This document shows positions 16,264-23,810 of a stretch of DNA of 64,000 nucleotides, piece after piece. The notes beneath the pieces were generated by a model. The model was given only the letters and a program-made list of their open reading frames with translations. It made no database searches and was not told where the DNA came from. The DNA is from Dyella sp. SG609 (GTDB lineage: Bacteria > Pseudomonadota > Gammaproteobacteria > Xanthomonadales > Rhodanobacteraceae): positions 62,001-126,000 of the forward strand of contig NZ_JAAZQJ010000008.1 of assembly GCF_012275375.1 (NCBI RefSeq), given 5' to 3'. The stretch's first letter is position 1. The number at the start of each line of letters is the position of its first letter. Position numbers and translations under genes: made by a program.

Positions 16264-18366
16264 TCAGCTCAGCCCGTGGCTGCGCAGCAGCGCATCGGGT
16301 TCGGGCTTGCGGCCGCGGAAGGCGACGAAACTGTCCAGCGCCGGGCGGCTGGCGCCCACGGCCAGCACCTCGCGGCGGAAGCGCTCGCCGGTGTCGCGGT
16401 CGATCACGCTGCCGCCTGCCTGCGCGGCATCCTCGAACGCGCCGAACGCATCGGCGCTGAGCAGCTCCGCCCACAGATAGCTGTAGTAACCGGCGGCATA
16501 ACCGCCGGCGAAGATATGCGTGAAGCTGTTGGGGAAGCGCTGCCAGATCGGCGGGTGCAGCACCGCCACCTCGCGCCGCACTTCCTCCAGCACGGCAAGC
16601 GGACGCGCACCCTGCGCCGGTTCGTATTCCAGGTGCAGGCGGAAATCGAACATGGCGAATTCCAGCTGGCGCACCAGGAACAGGCCGGCATGGAAATGCC
16701 GCGCGGCCAGCATGCGCTGGAACAGTTCTTCCGGCAGCGGCTCGCCGGTCTGCCAGTGGCGCGCGAACAGGTCCAGCGCCTGGCGGTTCCAGCCGAAGTT
16801 CTCCATGAACTGGCTGGGCAGTTCCACCGCATCCCATTCCACGCCGTCGATGCCGCCGATCGAAGGCAGCGCGATCTCGGTCAGCAGGTGATGCAGGCCA
16901 TGGCCGAATTCGTGAAACAGGGTGAGCACGTCGTCGTGGGTGAGCAGGGCCGGGCGGCCCTCGGTCGGCGGCGCGAAGTTGCAGGTGAGGAAGGCCACCG
17001 GCAGCTGCTCCTGTGCGCCGTCGCTGAAGCGCGAGCGGCACACGTCCATCCAGGCGCCGCCGCGCTTGCCGGAACGCGCGTAGAGGTCGACATACGCACC
17101 GGCGAACACGCGGCCGCCGGCATCGCGCACGTCGTAATAGCGCACGTCCGGATGCCACACGTCGATGCCGTCGCGCGGCGCCAGCGTCACGCCGTACAGG
17201 CGCTGCACCAGGCCGAACAGCCCGTCGATCACCGCCGGCAGCGGGAAGTAGGGCTTGAGCTGCTCTTCGTCGAGGTCGTAGCTGCGCTGGCGCAGCTTCT
17301 CCGATGCGTAGGCGACGTCCCAGGATTCGAGGTTGTCCAGCTTCAGTTCCTTCGCGGCGAACTCGCGCAGTTCCGCCAGCTCCTGGCGCGCCACCGGACG
17401 GGCGCGCTGGGCCAGGTCGTGCAGGAACTCCATCACCTCGGTGGGCGAGGCCGCCATCTTCGTGGCCAGCGATTCCTCCGCCGCATTGGCGAAGCCCAGC
17501 AGCTGCGCCGCCTCGTGGCGCAGCGCCACGATGCGCTCGATCCGCGGGCCGTTGTCGAACTTGCCGGCGTGCGGACCCTGGTCCGAAGCGCGCGTCTGGT
17601 ACGCCCAGTACACGCGCTCGCGCAAGCCGCGGTTGTCGGCGTAGGTCAGCACCGCCTGCACGCTGGGCTGCTTGAGCGTCACCAGATAACCGTCCAGGTT
17701 CTGCTCGCGCGCGTACTGGCGCAGCACGGCGCGGCCGGATTCGGGGATGCCGGCGAGGTCGCGCTCGTCGGTGATGTGCTGGTGCCAGGCGTCGGTGGCG
17801 TCGAGCACCGCGTTGGAGAACTCGGTGGACAGCTTGCTCAGCTCCACGCCGATCTCGCGGTAGCGCGTGCGCTCCGGTTCTTCCAGCGCCACGCCGGAGA
17901 GGCGGAAATCGCGCAACGCATGCTCGACCAGGGTGCGCTCCGGCTGTGCCAGCGCGGCGAACTCCGGCGCGTCGGCCAGCGCCTGCACGGCCTGGTACAG
18001 CGCGCGGTTCTGGCCCAGCTCGATGCCGTGCTCGGTGAGTTTTTCCTCGGCCGGACCATAGGCCTCGCGCAGCGCTTCGCTGTCGGCCACCGAATGCAGA
18101 TGCCCCACCGGCGCCCAGGCGCGCGACACGCGCTGCTCCAGGCGTTCCTGCGCCAGCATCAGGCCGGCGAAATCGCGCGGGCCGCCATCGGCGGTGAGCT
18201 GGTCGATGGCGTCGCGGTAGTCGGCCAGCAGTGCATCGATGGCGGGGCCGACGTGCTGCGGCCTGATGCGCGAGAAGGCCGGCAGTTCGCCGCCGTCCAG
18301 CAGCGGGTTGTCATGCGCCGGAGCGGCGTGCGCCTGGGTGTCCCGGGCGGTGTTTTCGTGAGCCAT
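16264..18366 (-). CDS. prlC: Oligopeptidase A (M3 family zinc metallopeptidase)
   Basis: This is a 700-residue cytosolic thimet-type peptidase that degrades short peptides, including cleaved signal peptides. The start at 18366 (MAHENTARDTQ) has a good AAGGAGA ribosome-binding site. The zinc motif HEFGH lies near residue 485, followed by the downstream glutamate in GIDGVEWDAVELPSQFMENF. The late segment FAGGYAAGYYSYLWAE is typical of M3 substrate-binding tyrosines. The length is close to the 680 residues of the E. coli enzyme. It is transcribed divergently from the patatin gene 100 bases away. Confidence 0.94.
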   Translation of the reverse strand: MAHENTARDTQAHAAPAHDNPLLDGGELPAFSRIRPQHVGPAIDALLADYRDAIDQLTADGGPRDFAGLMLAQERLEQRVSRAWAPVGHLHSVADSEALREAYGPAEEKLTEHGIELGQNRALYQAVQALADAPEFAALAQPERTLVEHALRDFRLSGVALEEPERTRYREIGVELSKLSTEFSNAVLDATDAWHQHITDERDLAGIPESGRAVLRQYAREQNLDGYLVTLKQPSVQAVLTYADNRGLRERVYWAYQTRASDQGPHAGKFDNGPRIERIVALRHEAAQLLGFANAAEESLATKMAASPTEVMEFLHDLAQRARPVARQELAELREFAAKELKLDNLESWDVAYASEKLRQRSYDLDEEQLKPYFPLPAVIDGLFGLVQRLYGVTLAPRDGIDVWHPDVRYYDVRDAGGRVFAGAYVDLYARSGKRGGAWMDVCRSRFSDGAQEQLPVAFLTCNFAPPTEGRPALLTHDDVLTLFHEFGHGLHHLLTEIALPSIGGIDGVEWDAVELPSQFMENFGWNRQALDLFARHWQTGEPLPEELFQRMLAARHFHAGLFLVRQLEFAMFDFRLHLEYEPAQGARPLAVLEEVRREVAVLHPPIWQRFPNSFTHIFAGGYAAGYYSYLWAELLSADAFGAFEDAAQAGGSVIDRDTGERFRREVLAVGASRPALDSFVAFRGRKPEPDALLRSHGLS

Positions 18367-18465
18367 GCGTCTCTCCTTGGGAGCGCCAGCGTGGCGACGG
18401 GCCTGGGCGAAATCAAGGCCGGACGGGGCGCGCTTACGCCGGGGTGTCATATAGCGCGCCCTACC

Positions 18466-20193
18466 ATGGCCTTTATGCGTCAAACGGATTTCAGCGACCT
18501 GTTGCGTCAAAGCGACGTGTTCGGCCACCTCGGCGACGAGGCCCTGGCCGACCTCGCCGACGGCCTGGTCTGGTTCAGCCTTCCCGGCGGCCGGCCGCTG
18601 TTCAAGGCGGGCGAGGCGGCCGATGCCATGTACCTGCTGGTCAGCGGCAGCCTGGGCCTGTTCGACGAGGACGAGCCGGCACGCCTGGTGCATCTGGTCT
18701 CGGCCGGCGACAGCGTGGGCGAGATCGGCCTGGTCAGCGGCGATGCCCGCCAGCTCACCGTGCGCGCCCTGCGCGACTGCGAACTGCTGCGGCTGGACCG
18801 CACGGCTTTCGAAGCACTGGCCGGACGCCATCCGCAGGCCATGCTCGGCATCGCCCGCGTGGCGGTGGCGCGCCTGCAGCGGCGCCTGCGCAAGGAGGAA
18901 AGCCCCGGCGTGGCGCGCACCTTCGCCCTGCTGCCGCCGGATGCCGAGGTGCCGGCGCGCACCCTGGCCATGCAGCTGGCGATGGCCCTGGAGGCGTATG
19001 GCAGCTGCATCGTGATCGACGGCGAGCAGGGCGCCGGCCGCGGCAGCGACTGGTTCGCCGCGCGCGAGGCGCAGGCCCGCTTCGTCATTTACCTGGACAC
19101 CCAGGGCGATCCGCTGTGGCGCCAGCGCTGCCTGCGCCAGGCCGACGTGCTGCTGCTGCCGGCCCAGGCCGCGCGGCCGGCGCGGCCGTGGCCGGAAGCG
19201 GCGATCCTCGATCCCTCGCGCCTCGGGCACCGCCCGCGCCATCTGATCCTGCTGCAGGCCGGCCGCCAGCCCAGCCTGGGCGCGGCGCAGCGCTGGCGCG
19301 CACCGTTCGGCGGCGAACTGCAGCACCACCACGTCGGCGGCCAGGTGGATATCGCACGGCTGGCGCGCCTGGTCAGCGGCAATGCGCGCGGCCTGGTGCT
19401 GGCCGGCGGAGGCGCGCGCGGCCTCGCGCATCTGGGCGCGCTGCGCGCGCTGAAGGAAGCCGGCCAGGAATTCGACTGCGTCGGCGGCACCAGCATCGGC
19501 GCCATCATCGGCGCCGGCGTCGCCGCCGGCTGGGGCCTGGAGGAAATGACCGAGGTCTACCGCCGCGCCTTCGTGCAAGGCCGCCCGCTCTCGGACTGGA
19601 CCCTGCCCGTCGTCGCCCTGACCCGCGGCCGCCGCGCCGCCAGCATGCTGCGCCGCGCCTTCGGCGCCCTGGACATCGAAGACCTCAAGCTCCCGTTCTT
19701 CTGCATAGCCACCTGCCTGTCCGGCGACGGCATGGTGGTGCGGCGAGCCGGCCCGCTATGGATGTGGCTACGCGCCTCCAGCGCCATCCCCGGCGTCCTG
19801 CCCCCCGTACTGCACCGCGGCCGCGTCTACGTCGACGGCGCCCTGGTCGACAACCTCCCCACCGACGTCATGTCCACCGACGGCATCGCCCACATCACCG
19901 CCATCGACATCCGCGCCGACATCTCCCTCCTCACTACCGCCGAGGAATACAGCACCCCACCGTGGTGGCGCTTGATGCTGCAGCGCCAAGCAATCCAGCG
20001 CCCAGGCCTGGTCTCCACACTGGTGCGCGCGGCGATGGTCAACAGCGAGGGCGCCAGCGAACACCGCCGCGGGTTGGCCGATGTATTGGTGACGCCGCCA
20101 CTGGAGCATGTGAGCGTGCTCGATTGGGGCGATTGGGAGAGGGCGGTCGAAGCGGGTTATCGCGAGACGATGCGGGTGCTGGAAAATCCATAA
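18466..20193 (+). CDS. Patatin-like phospholipase with N-terminal cyclic-nucleotide-binding domain (NTE family)
   Basis: This is a 575-residue protein. I take ATG 18466 (MAFMRQTDFSDLL); ATG 18475 is an alternative. Residues about 15-130 form a cNMP-binding beta-roll (GEAADAMYLLVSGSLGLF, SAGDSVGEIGLVSGD). The patatin hydrolase domain follows at about 305-480. It has the oxyanion GGGARG, the nucleophile motif GGTSIGA and the catalytic aspartate in VDGALVDNLP. This layout equals the neuropathy-target-esterase/RssA-like lysophospholipases. Cyclic-nucleotide control is likely by family but unproven here. Confidence 0.93.
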   Translation: MAFMRQTDFSDLLRQSDVFGHLGDEALADLADGLVWFSLPGGRPLFKAGEAADAMYLLVSGSLGLFDEDEPARLVHLVSAGDSVGEIGLVSGDARQLTVRALRDCELLRLDRTAFEALAGRHPQAMLGIARVAVARLQRRLRKEESPGVARTFALLPPDAEVPARTLAMQLAMALEAYGSCIVIDGEQGAGRGSDWFAAREAQARFVIYLDTQGDPLWRQRCLRQADVLLLPAQAARPARPWPEAAILDPSRLGHRPRHLILLQAGRQPSLGAAQRWRAPFGGELQHHHVGGQVDIARLARLVSGNARGLVLAGGGARGLAHLGALRALKEAGQEFDCVGGTSIGAIIGAGVAAGWGLEEMTEVYRRAFVQGRPLSDWTLPVVALTRGRRAASMLRRAFGALDIEDLKLPFFCIATCLSGDGMVVRRAGPLWMWLRASSAIPGVLPPVLHRGRVYVDGALVDNLPTDVMSTDGIAHITAIDIRADISLLTTAEEYSTPPWWRLMLQRQAIQRPGLVSTLVRAAMVNSEGASEHRRGLADVLVTPPLEHVSVLDWGDWERAVEAGYRETMRVLENP

Positions 20194-20717
20194 GGCCAAG
20201 CTCACGCGCGGCCTCCGGTCAGTCACGTCGTGGCGAGCCCGGCCCCTCACCCCGCCCTCTCCCCGGAGGGGAGAGGGAGAAGTGGGGTGGTGTCGCATAC
20301 AGGAACGAAGAGCAGAAGCCGTCCTCGGTCACTGAAAGTCCTCTCGGCCACGGCACGTTGAAGCAGCCGCTACGTAAACGCACTGTCGTTTCGTGTAGAC
20401 CCAGGTTAATCAGACTACCGCAGCCGCCCACTGCTCCTTCTAGTCGCGTCGCGAGCCTTGGCTCTCAGGCCATTCTCTCTTTGGTTACTTTCTCTTTGGG
20501 CCAGCAAAGAGAAAGTGACCCGGGCGCCGGCAGGCGTCCGGAATGCCCGCTGCATAAGCGGCCAAGTCGCGACAACCACACCTAGTCGCTACTGGATGAT
20601 TCGCTTCGCTCACCCCTTCGGGGCCGCCCTACGGGCGTTCTTCGCGCTACGCGCTCGTCCGGCCTACGCCGGGATGACAAGCTAGCGCTCAGTCCAACGC
20701 GCAAGGACAATGCGCAA
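20194..20717. repeat. Repeat-rich intergenic region
   Basis: This 524-base stretch has no convincing gene. It contains a perfect 10-bp hairpin CCCTCTCCCC-GGA-GGGGAGAGGG at 20255-20277, a type that recurs at 26874-26896. It also contains a 16-bp stem (GGTTACTTTCTCTTTG with its near complement, one wobble) around a 6-base loop at 20483-20520. A GC-rich tail with several short hairpins (CCTTCGGGG, CGCTACGCG, CCTACGCCGG) ends shortly before the next gene. It looks like nested REP/BIME-type sequence. Confidence 0.6.
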
Positions 20718-21254
20718 ATGAGCAACCTCCGTACCTACCGGGGCATAGCCCCCACCCTCGGCGCCCGCGTCTACGTCGACCCCGCCGCCACCATCATCGG
20801 CGCAGTCGAACTGGCAGACGACACCTCCATCTGGCCCGGCGCCGTCCTCCGCGGCGACGTCCACCACATCCGCATCGGCCCCCGCAGCAACATCCAGGAC
20901 GGCAGCATCATCCACGTCACCCACGACGGCCCCTACTCCCCCGGCGGCTTCCCCACCCTGGTCGGCGAAGGCGTCACCATCGGCCACGCCGCCGTCATCC
21001 ACGCCTGCACCATCGAGGACTACTGCCTCATCGGCATGCACGCCACCGTGCTCGACGGCGCCACCGTGAAGAAGTACGGCTTCGTCGCCGCCGGCGCCGT
21101 CATCCCGCCCGGCAAGGTGGTGGGCGAACGCGAACTGTGGGTCGGCAACCCCGCCAGGTGCGTGCGCCAGCTGAGCGACAAGCAGGTCGAGCAGCTGCAT
21201 TACTCCGCCGACCACTACGTGCGCCTGAAAGACGAGTACCTCGCCGCCGGATGA
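20718..21254 (+). CDS. Gamma-class carbonic anhydrase family protein (left-handed beta-helix)
   Basis: This is a 178-residue hexapeptide-repeat protein. Repeats run from about residue 20 (YVDPAATIIGAVELADD) to 130 and include SIWPGAVLRGD and the metal-ligand histidines in IIHVTHDG and GHAAVIHAC. These are the positions conserved in YrdA/CaiE/Cam-like trimers. Such proteins bind zinc or iron at subunit interfaces, and many have weak or no carbonic anhydrase activity. The stop overlaps the start of the phosphatase-like gene (ATGA), giving a two-gene operon. Confidence 0.92.
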   Translation: MSNLRTYRGIAPTLGARVYVDPAATIIGAVELADDTSIWPGAVLRGDVHHIRIGPRSNIQDGSIIHVTHDGPYSPGGFPTLVGEGVTIGHAAVIHACTIEDYCLIGMHATVLDGATVKKYGFVAAGAVIPPGKVVGERELWVGNPARCVRQLSDKQVEQLHYSADHYVRLKDEYLAAG

Positions 21255-21580
21255 GCAAGCTGCGCGTCCTGTTCCTGTGCAGCCGCAACCGGCTGCGCAG
21301 TCCCACCGCGGAACAGGTGTTCCGCGGCTGGCCCGGTATCGAAGTCGACTCCGCGGGGCTGGCCGCCGACGCCGAAACACCGGTATCGGCCGAACAGATC
21401 GACTGGGCCGAACTCATCGTGGTGATGGAGAACGCGCACCGGCGCCGGCTGCAGTCGCGCCATGCGCGGCAGCTCAAGGATAAGCGCGTGGTGGTGCTGG
21501 GCATTCCCGACGACTACGCCTTCATGCAGCCCGAACTGGTCGAGCTGCTGCTGCGCAAGGCCGGTCCGCTGCTCAAGTAG
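21251..21580 (+). CDS. Low-molecular-weight protein tyrosine phosphatase-like protein
   Basis: This is a short protein of 109 residues starting MSKLRVLFLCSRNRLRSPTAE. The CX5RS phosphate loop (CSRNRLRS) sits near the N-terminus as in LMW-PTP and arsenate reductases. The protein is shorter than the usual 140-160 residues. The late region has IPDDYAFMQPELVE instead of the usual DPY loop, so it belongs to the short LMW-PTP-like family. The start overlaps the carbonic anhydrase stop. Its own TAG stop codon lies inside a palindromic repeat. Substrate is unknown. Confidence 0.85.
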   Translation: MSKLRVLFLCSRNRLRSPTAEQVFRGWPGIEVDSAGLAADAETPVSAEQIDWAELIVVMENAHRRRLQSRHARQLKDKRVVVLGIPDDYAFMQPELVELLLRKAGPLLK

Positions 21581-21668
21581 GTTGGGGTGAGCCGAAGGCG
21601 AACCCCAACGTGGCGACACGCTTGAAGCTGGCGATGTTGGGGTTCGCCTCTGGCTCACCCTAACCTAC
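21577..21668. repeat. Convergent-boundary palindromic repeat, copy 2
   Basis: Same family as copy 1: GTAGGTTGGGGTGAGCC on the left arm and GGCTCACCCTAACCTAC on the right arm, with inner GCGAACCCCAAC and GTTGGGGTTCGCC. It lies between the phosphatase-like gene and a gene on the opposite strand. The first bases supply the phosphatase-like gene's stop codon. Confidence 0.88.
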
Positions 21669-21675
21669 GGCATAG

Positions 21676-22230
21676 CTACTGCGCCGGTGCCGAAGACGAC
21701 GACGTCGCCTGCGACTGGATCACCGCCGCGCGCGCTTCGTCCTCGCGCACCTGGATCTGCCGCTGCGCATCGAGCTTGCCGCCGAGCAGCGCCAGTTTGT
21801 AGTTGGTGCCGTCGAATTCGCGCAGCAGGCTCAGCTCGCGCTGCGCCTCGTCGAGATGGTTGTCGTTGATGGCGCGCTCGACGTCGTCCGCGGCCGGCTC
21901 GAACAGCTCGTGCAGGCCCGCGGTTGCGGTGGCGTTGTCCGGCTCAAGCTGCAGCGCGCTGAGATAGAACTCGAACGCATTGGCGCCGGCCGGCGCGATC
22001 AGCCGCTTCTCGTCCACCGCGCTCCTGGCCAGGCCGAGCATGATGCCTACACCGCTGTCCTGGCCGCCGCTGCTGGCCGCTTCGGCCGGTCCCTTGGCTT
22101 GAACGCCCGCACCATCCATGGCGGGCGGGCGCAGGAACGCATACGCGGCGATCGCCGCGGCCGCGAGCAGCGCGATGGAAACCACAAGCAGGCCGCGTCG
22201 GGGAAACGCGGCAGGGAACGCACGGGACAT
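21676..22230 (-). CDS. Membrane-anchored protein, paralogue of the TonB-family protein N-terminus
   Basis: This is a 184-residue protein with one N-terminal membrane segment (about residues 14-33). The soluble part (RLIAPAGANAFEFYLSALQLEPDN, then EAQRELSLLREFDGTNYKLALL) is clearly homologous to the middle of the TonB-type protein encoded at 22716-23681, and looks like short TPR-type helices. It has no TonB C-terminal domain. It probably sits in the inner membrane facing the periplasm. Function is unknown; duplication followed by loss of the C-terminal domain is likely. Confidence 0.7.
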   Translation of the reverse strand: MSRAFPAAFPRRGLLVVSIALLAAAAIAAYAFLRPPAMDGAGVQAKGPAEAASSGGQDSGVGIMLGLARSAVDEKRLIAPAGANAFEFYLSALQLEPDNATATAGLHELFEPAADDVERAINDNHLDEAQRELSLLREFDGTNYKLALLGGKLDAQRQIQVREDEARAAVIQSQATSSSSAPAQ

Positions 22231-22349
22231 GACAGCTGGCCGATGGGATGGAGCGCCCTACACGTGCATTTCACACGGCAGGACGGCGCGCCACGGTAGT
22301 CCCGGCAGATGTCAGCGATGTGACGTGCTTGGCAATCGCTTTGTGACGA

Positions 22350-22655
22350 TCAGCGGAAGCCGCCGCCGGTGATGCGGCCGTCCTTGTCCAGCTCGGGAAA
22401 GTAGCGGCTGTTGTTGCTGCGCATTTCCATGGTGGTGACCATGTCCGGCGTGACCAGCTGCACGTCGGGGTAGCGCGCATGGAACTGCGCGGGCGTGGGA
22501 TGCGTGGCGATGAAGGTATCGAACGCCGCCGTGTCGGTGACGAAGCCGGCGACGGGTTTCGCCTCCGTCTTCGCGCCGTCATGCGTCGTGTCATGGCAGG
22601 CGCCGGTGGCGATCGCGGCGGCGAGCAGGAACAGGGCGGGCATGGCCTTGCGCAT
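22350..22655 (-). CDS. Small hypothetical lipoprotein
   Basis: This is a 101-residue protein with a hydrophobic N-terminus and a lipobox ATGAC (cysteine at residue 20), so probably a lipid-anchored periplasmic protein. The mature part contains THPTPAQFHARYPDVQLVTP and ends in DKDGRITGGGFR. The second part resembles short exported proteins of xanthomonads with no known function. It stands between the two paralogous membrane-protein genes. Confidence 0.65.
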   Translation of the reverse strand: MRKAMPALFLLAAAIATGACHDTTHDGAKTEAKPVAGFVTDTAAFDTFIATHPTPAQFHARYPDVQLVTPDMVTTMEMRSNNSRYFPELDKDGRITGGGFR

Positions 22656-22715
22656 GGCGTGGTTCTCCTGGAAGCAGGCGGCGATTATGCGCCGCGTAGC
22701 GCTCTCCGATGGAGT

Positions 22716-23681
22716 TCACAAATGGAAATCGATGCGCTGGCGCACTTCCATCGGCACCGCGTTGCCGTCGCGCGTACCCGGGGTGAATTGCCAGCGTTCC
22801 ACCGCGGTGAGCGCGGAACGGTCGAACACGTTGCGCGGCTCGGCGCCGATCACGCCGGCATGGCTGACCGAGCCGTCGGCTTCCACGGTGAAGCGCACGT
22901 CGACCCAGCCTTGCCGGCGCGTGCGGCGCGCGTCGTCCGGGTAATACGGTTCGACGCGGCGCTTGAGCACCGGCGAGGTGCTGGCGGCAACAGCAGCCGG
23001 CGCGGGTGCGGCCGGATGCGGTGCCGGGTTTTCCGCCGGCGCGGCAGGTGTGGGATGCGCCACCGGCGGCGGTGCATTGTTCGCCACTACCGGCGCCGGC
23101 GCGGTGGTTACCGGCGCGGCGGCGGAACGCGCCTGCGCCTTCTGCGCCGCGGCCTGCGCCAGCTGTTCCTCCTTGCGCCGGTGGTCTTCCGCCACCTGCG
23201 CCTGGGCCTGCAGCTTGGCGCGCAGGATGGTGAGCGTGTAGTTGGCCGGGTCCGCGCGGGTCAGCAGGTCGATCTCGCGCTGCGCTTCGGCCGCATTGCC
23301 TTCGCCGATGGTCTGCTCGGCCGCATTCGCGGCGAACGGGAACAGCTCGCGCAGCGCATCCTGCGCCACCGGATTGGCCGGCTCCTGCTTCAACACGCGC
23401 AGATACCACTCCACCGCGTTGTCGCCGGCCGGCGCCAGCAGGCGTTGCTGCGCCACCGAGGCGCGGGCGCGCTTGAGCAGGTCGGCCACGCCGCCGGGCG
23501 CGCCTTCGCGATGGATTTCGCCGGTGTCGGCGGCGGCGGTATCGGCCACGATCGGCACGTCGCGGTTGGCGTGCAGCACCCAGGCGATCACGCCGCCGGC
23601 GCCGGCCAGCAGCACGACGAGAATCAGCAGGGCGTAGCGGGTCGCACCCGCGGTGCGGCGGGAAGAGTCGAGCTTTGACAT
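22716..23681 (-). CDS. TonB-family energy transducer protein
   Basis: This is a 321-residue protein starting MSKLDSSRRTAGATRYALL, with a membrane segment at about 15-37. Next come TPR-like helices (RLLAPAGDNAVEWYLRVLKQEPAN), a coiled-coil-like EDHRRKEEQLAQAAAQKAQA stretch and a proline/alanine-rich linker. A TonB C-terminal domain closes it (residues about 235-321: VEPYYPDDARRTRRQGWVDVRFTVEADGSV...WQFTP). It could contact TonB boxes of outer-membrane receptors such as those encoded in this window. No ExbB/ExbD genes are adjacent. The upstream extension of 24 codons is unlikely to be used. Confidence 0.85.
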   Translation of the reverse strand: MSKLDSSRRTAGATRYALLILVVLLAGAGGVIAWVLHANRDVPIVADTAAADTGEIHREGAPGGVADLLKRARASVAQQRLLAPAGDNAVEWYLRVLKQEPANPVAQDALRELFPFAANAAEQTIGEGNAAEAQREIDLLTRADPANYTLTILRAKLQAQAQVAEDHRRKEEQLAQAAAQKAQARSAAAPVTTAPAPVVANNAPPPVAHPTPAAPAENPAPHPAAPAPAAVAASTSPVLKRRVEPYYPDDARRTRRQGWVDVRFTVEADGSVSHAGVIGAEPRNVFDRSALTAVERWQFTPGTRDGNAVPMEVRQRIDFHL

Positions 23682-23810
23682 GGCGGCTTCGGCGTGGGGA
23701 GACGCGGGGCGCGCCAGCTTAGGGAGGCGATATTGCGGAGATGTTGCCCGCAAAAAGCAAGCTGCAGATCAGGAGGCGCGCGCCGCCGGAGAGCGGCGCG
23801 CGCCGGTTCC

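Noticed and set aside
16168-18465. Long 5' extension of the patatin gene frame
   Set aside because: It runs through the oligopeptidase A gene on the other strand. The cNMP domain begins at the ATG near 18466.
18367-19578. Long 5' extension of the oligopeptidase A frame
   Set aside because: It covers the patatin gene in antisense. A strong ribosome-binding site precedes ATG 18366 and family length fits that start.
20458-20685. Small plus-strand gene in the repeat-rich intergenic region
   Set aside because: The frame covers hairpin repeats and shows no ribosome-binding site or recognisable motif.
22479-23678. 399-codon plus-strand frame opposite the TonB-type protein gene
   Set aside because: Arginine-rich shadow. 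The minus strand has a membrane anchor and a clear TonB C-terminal domain.
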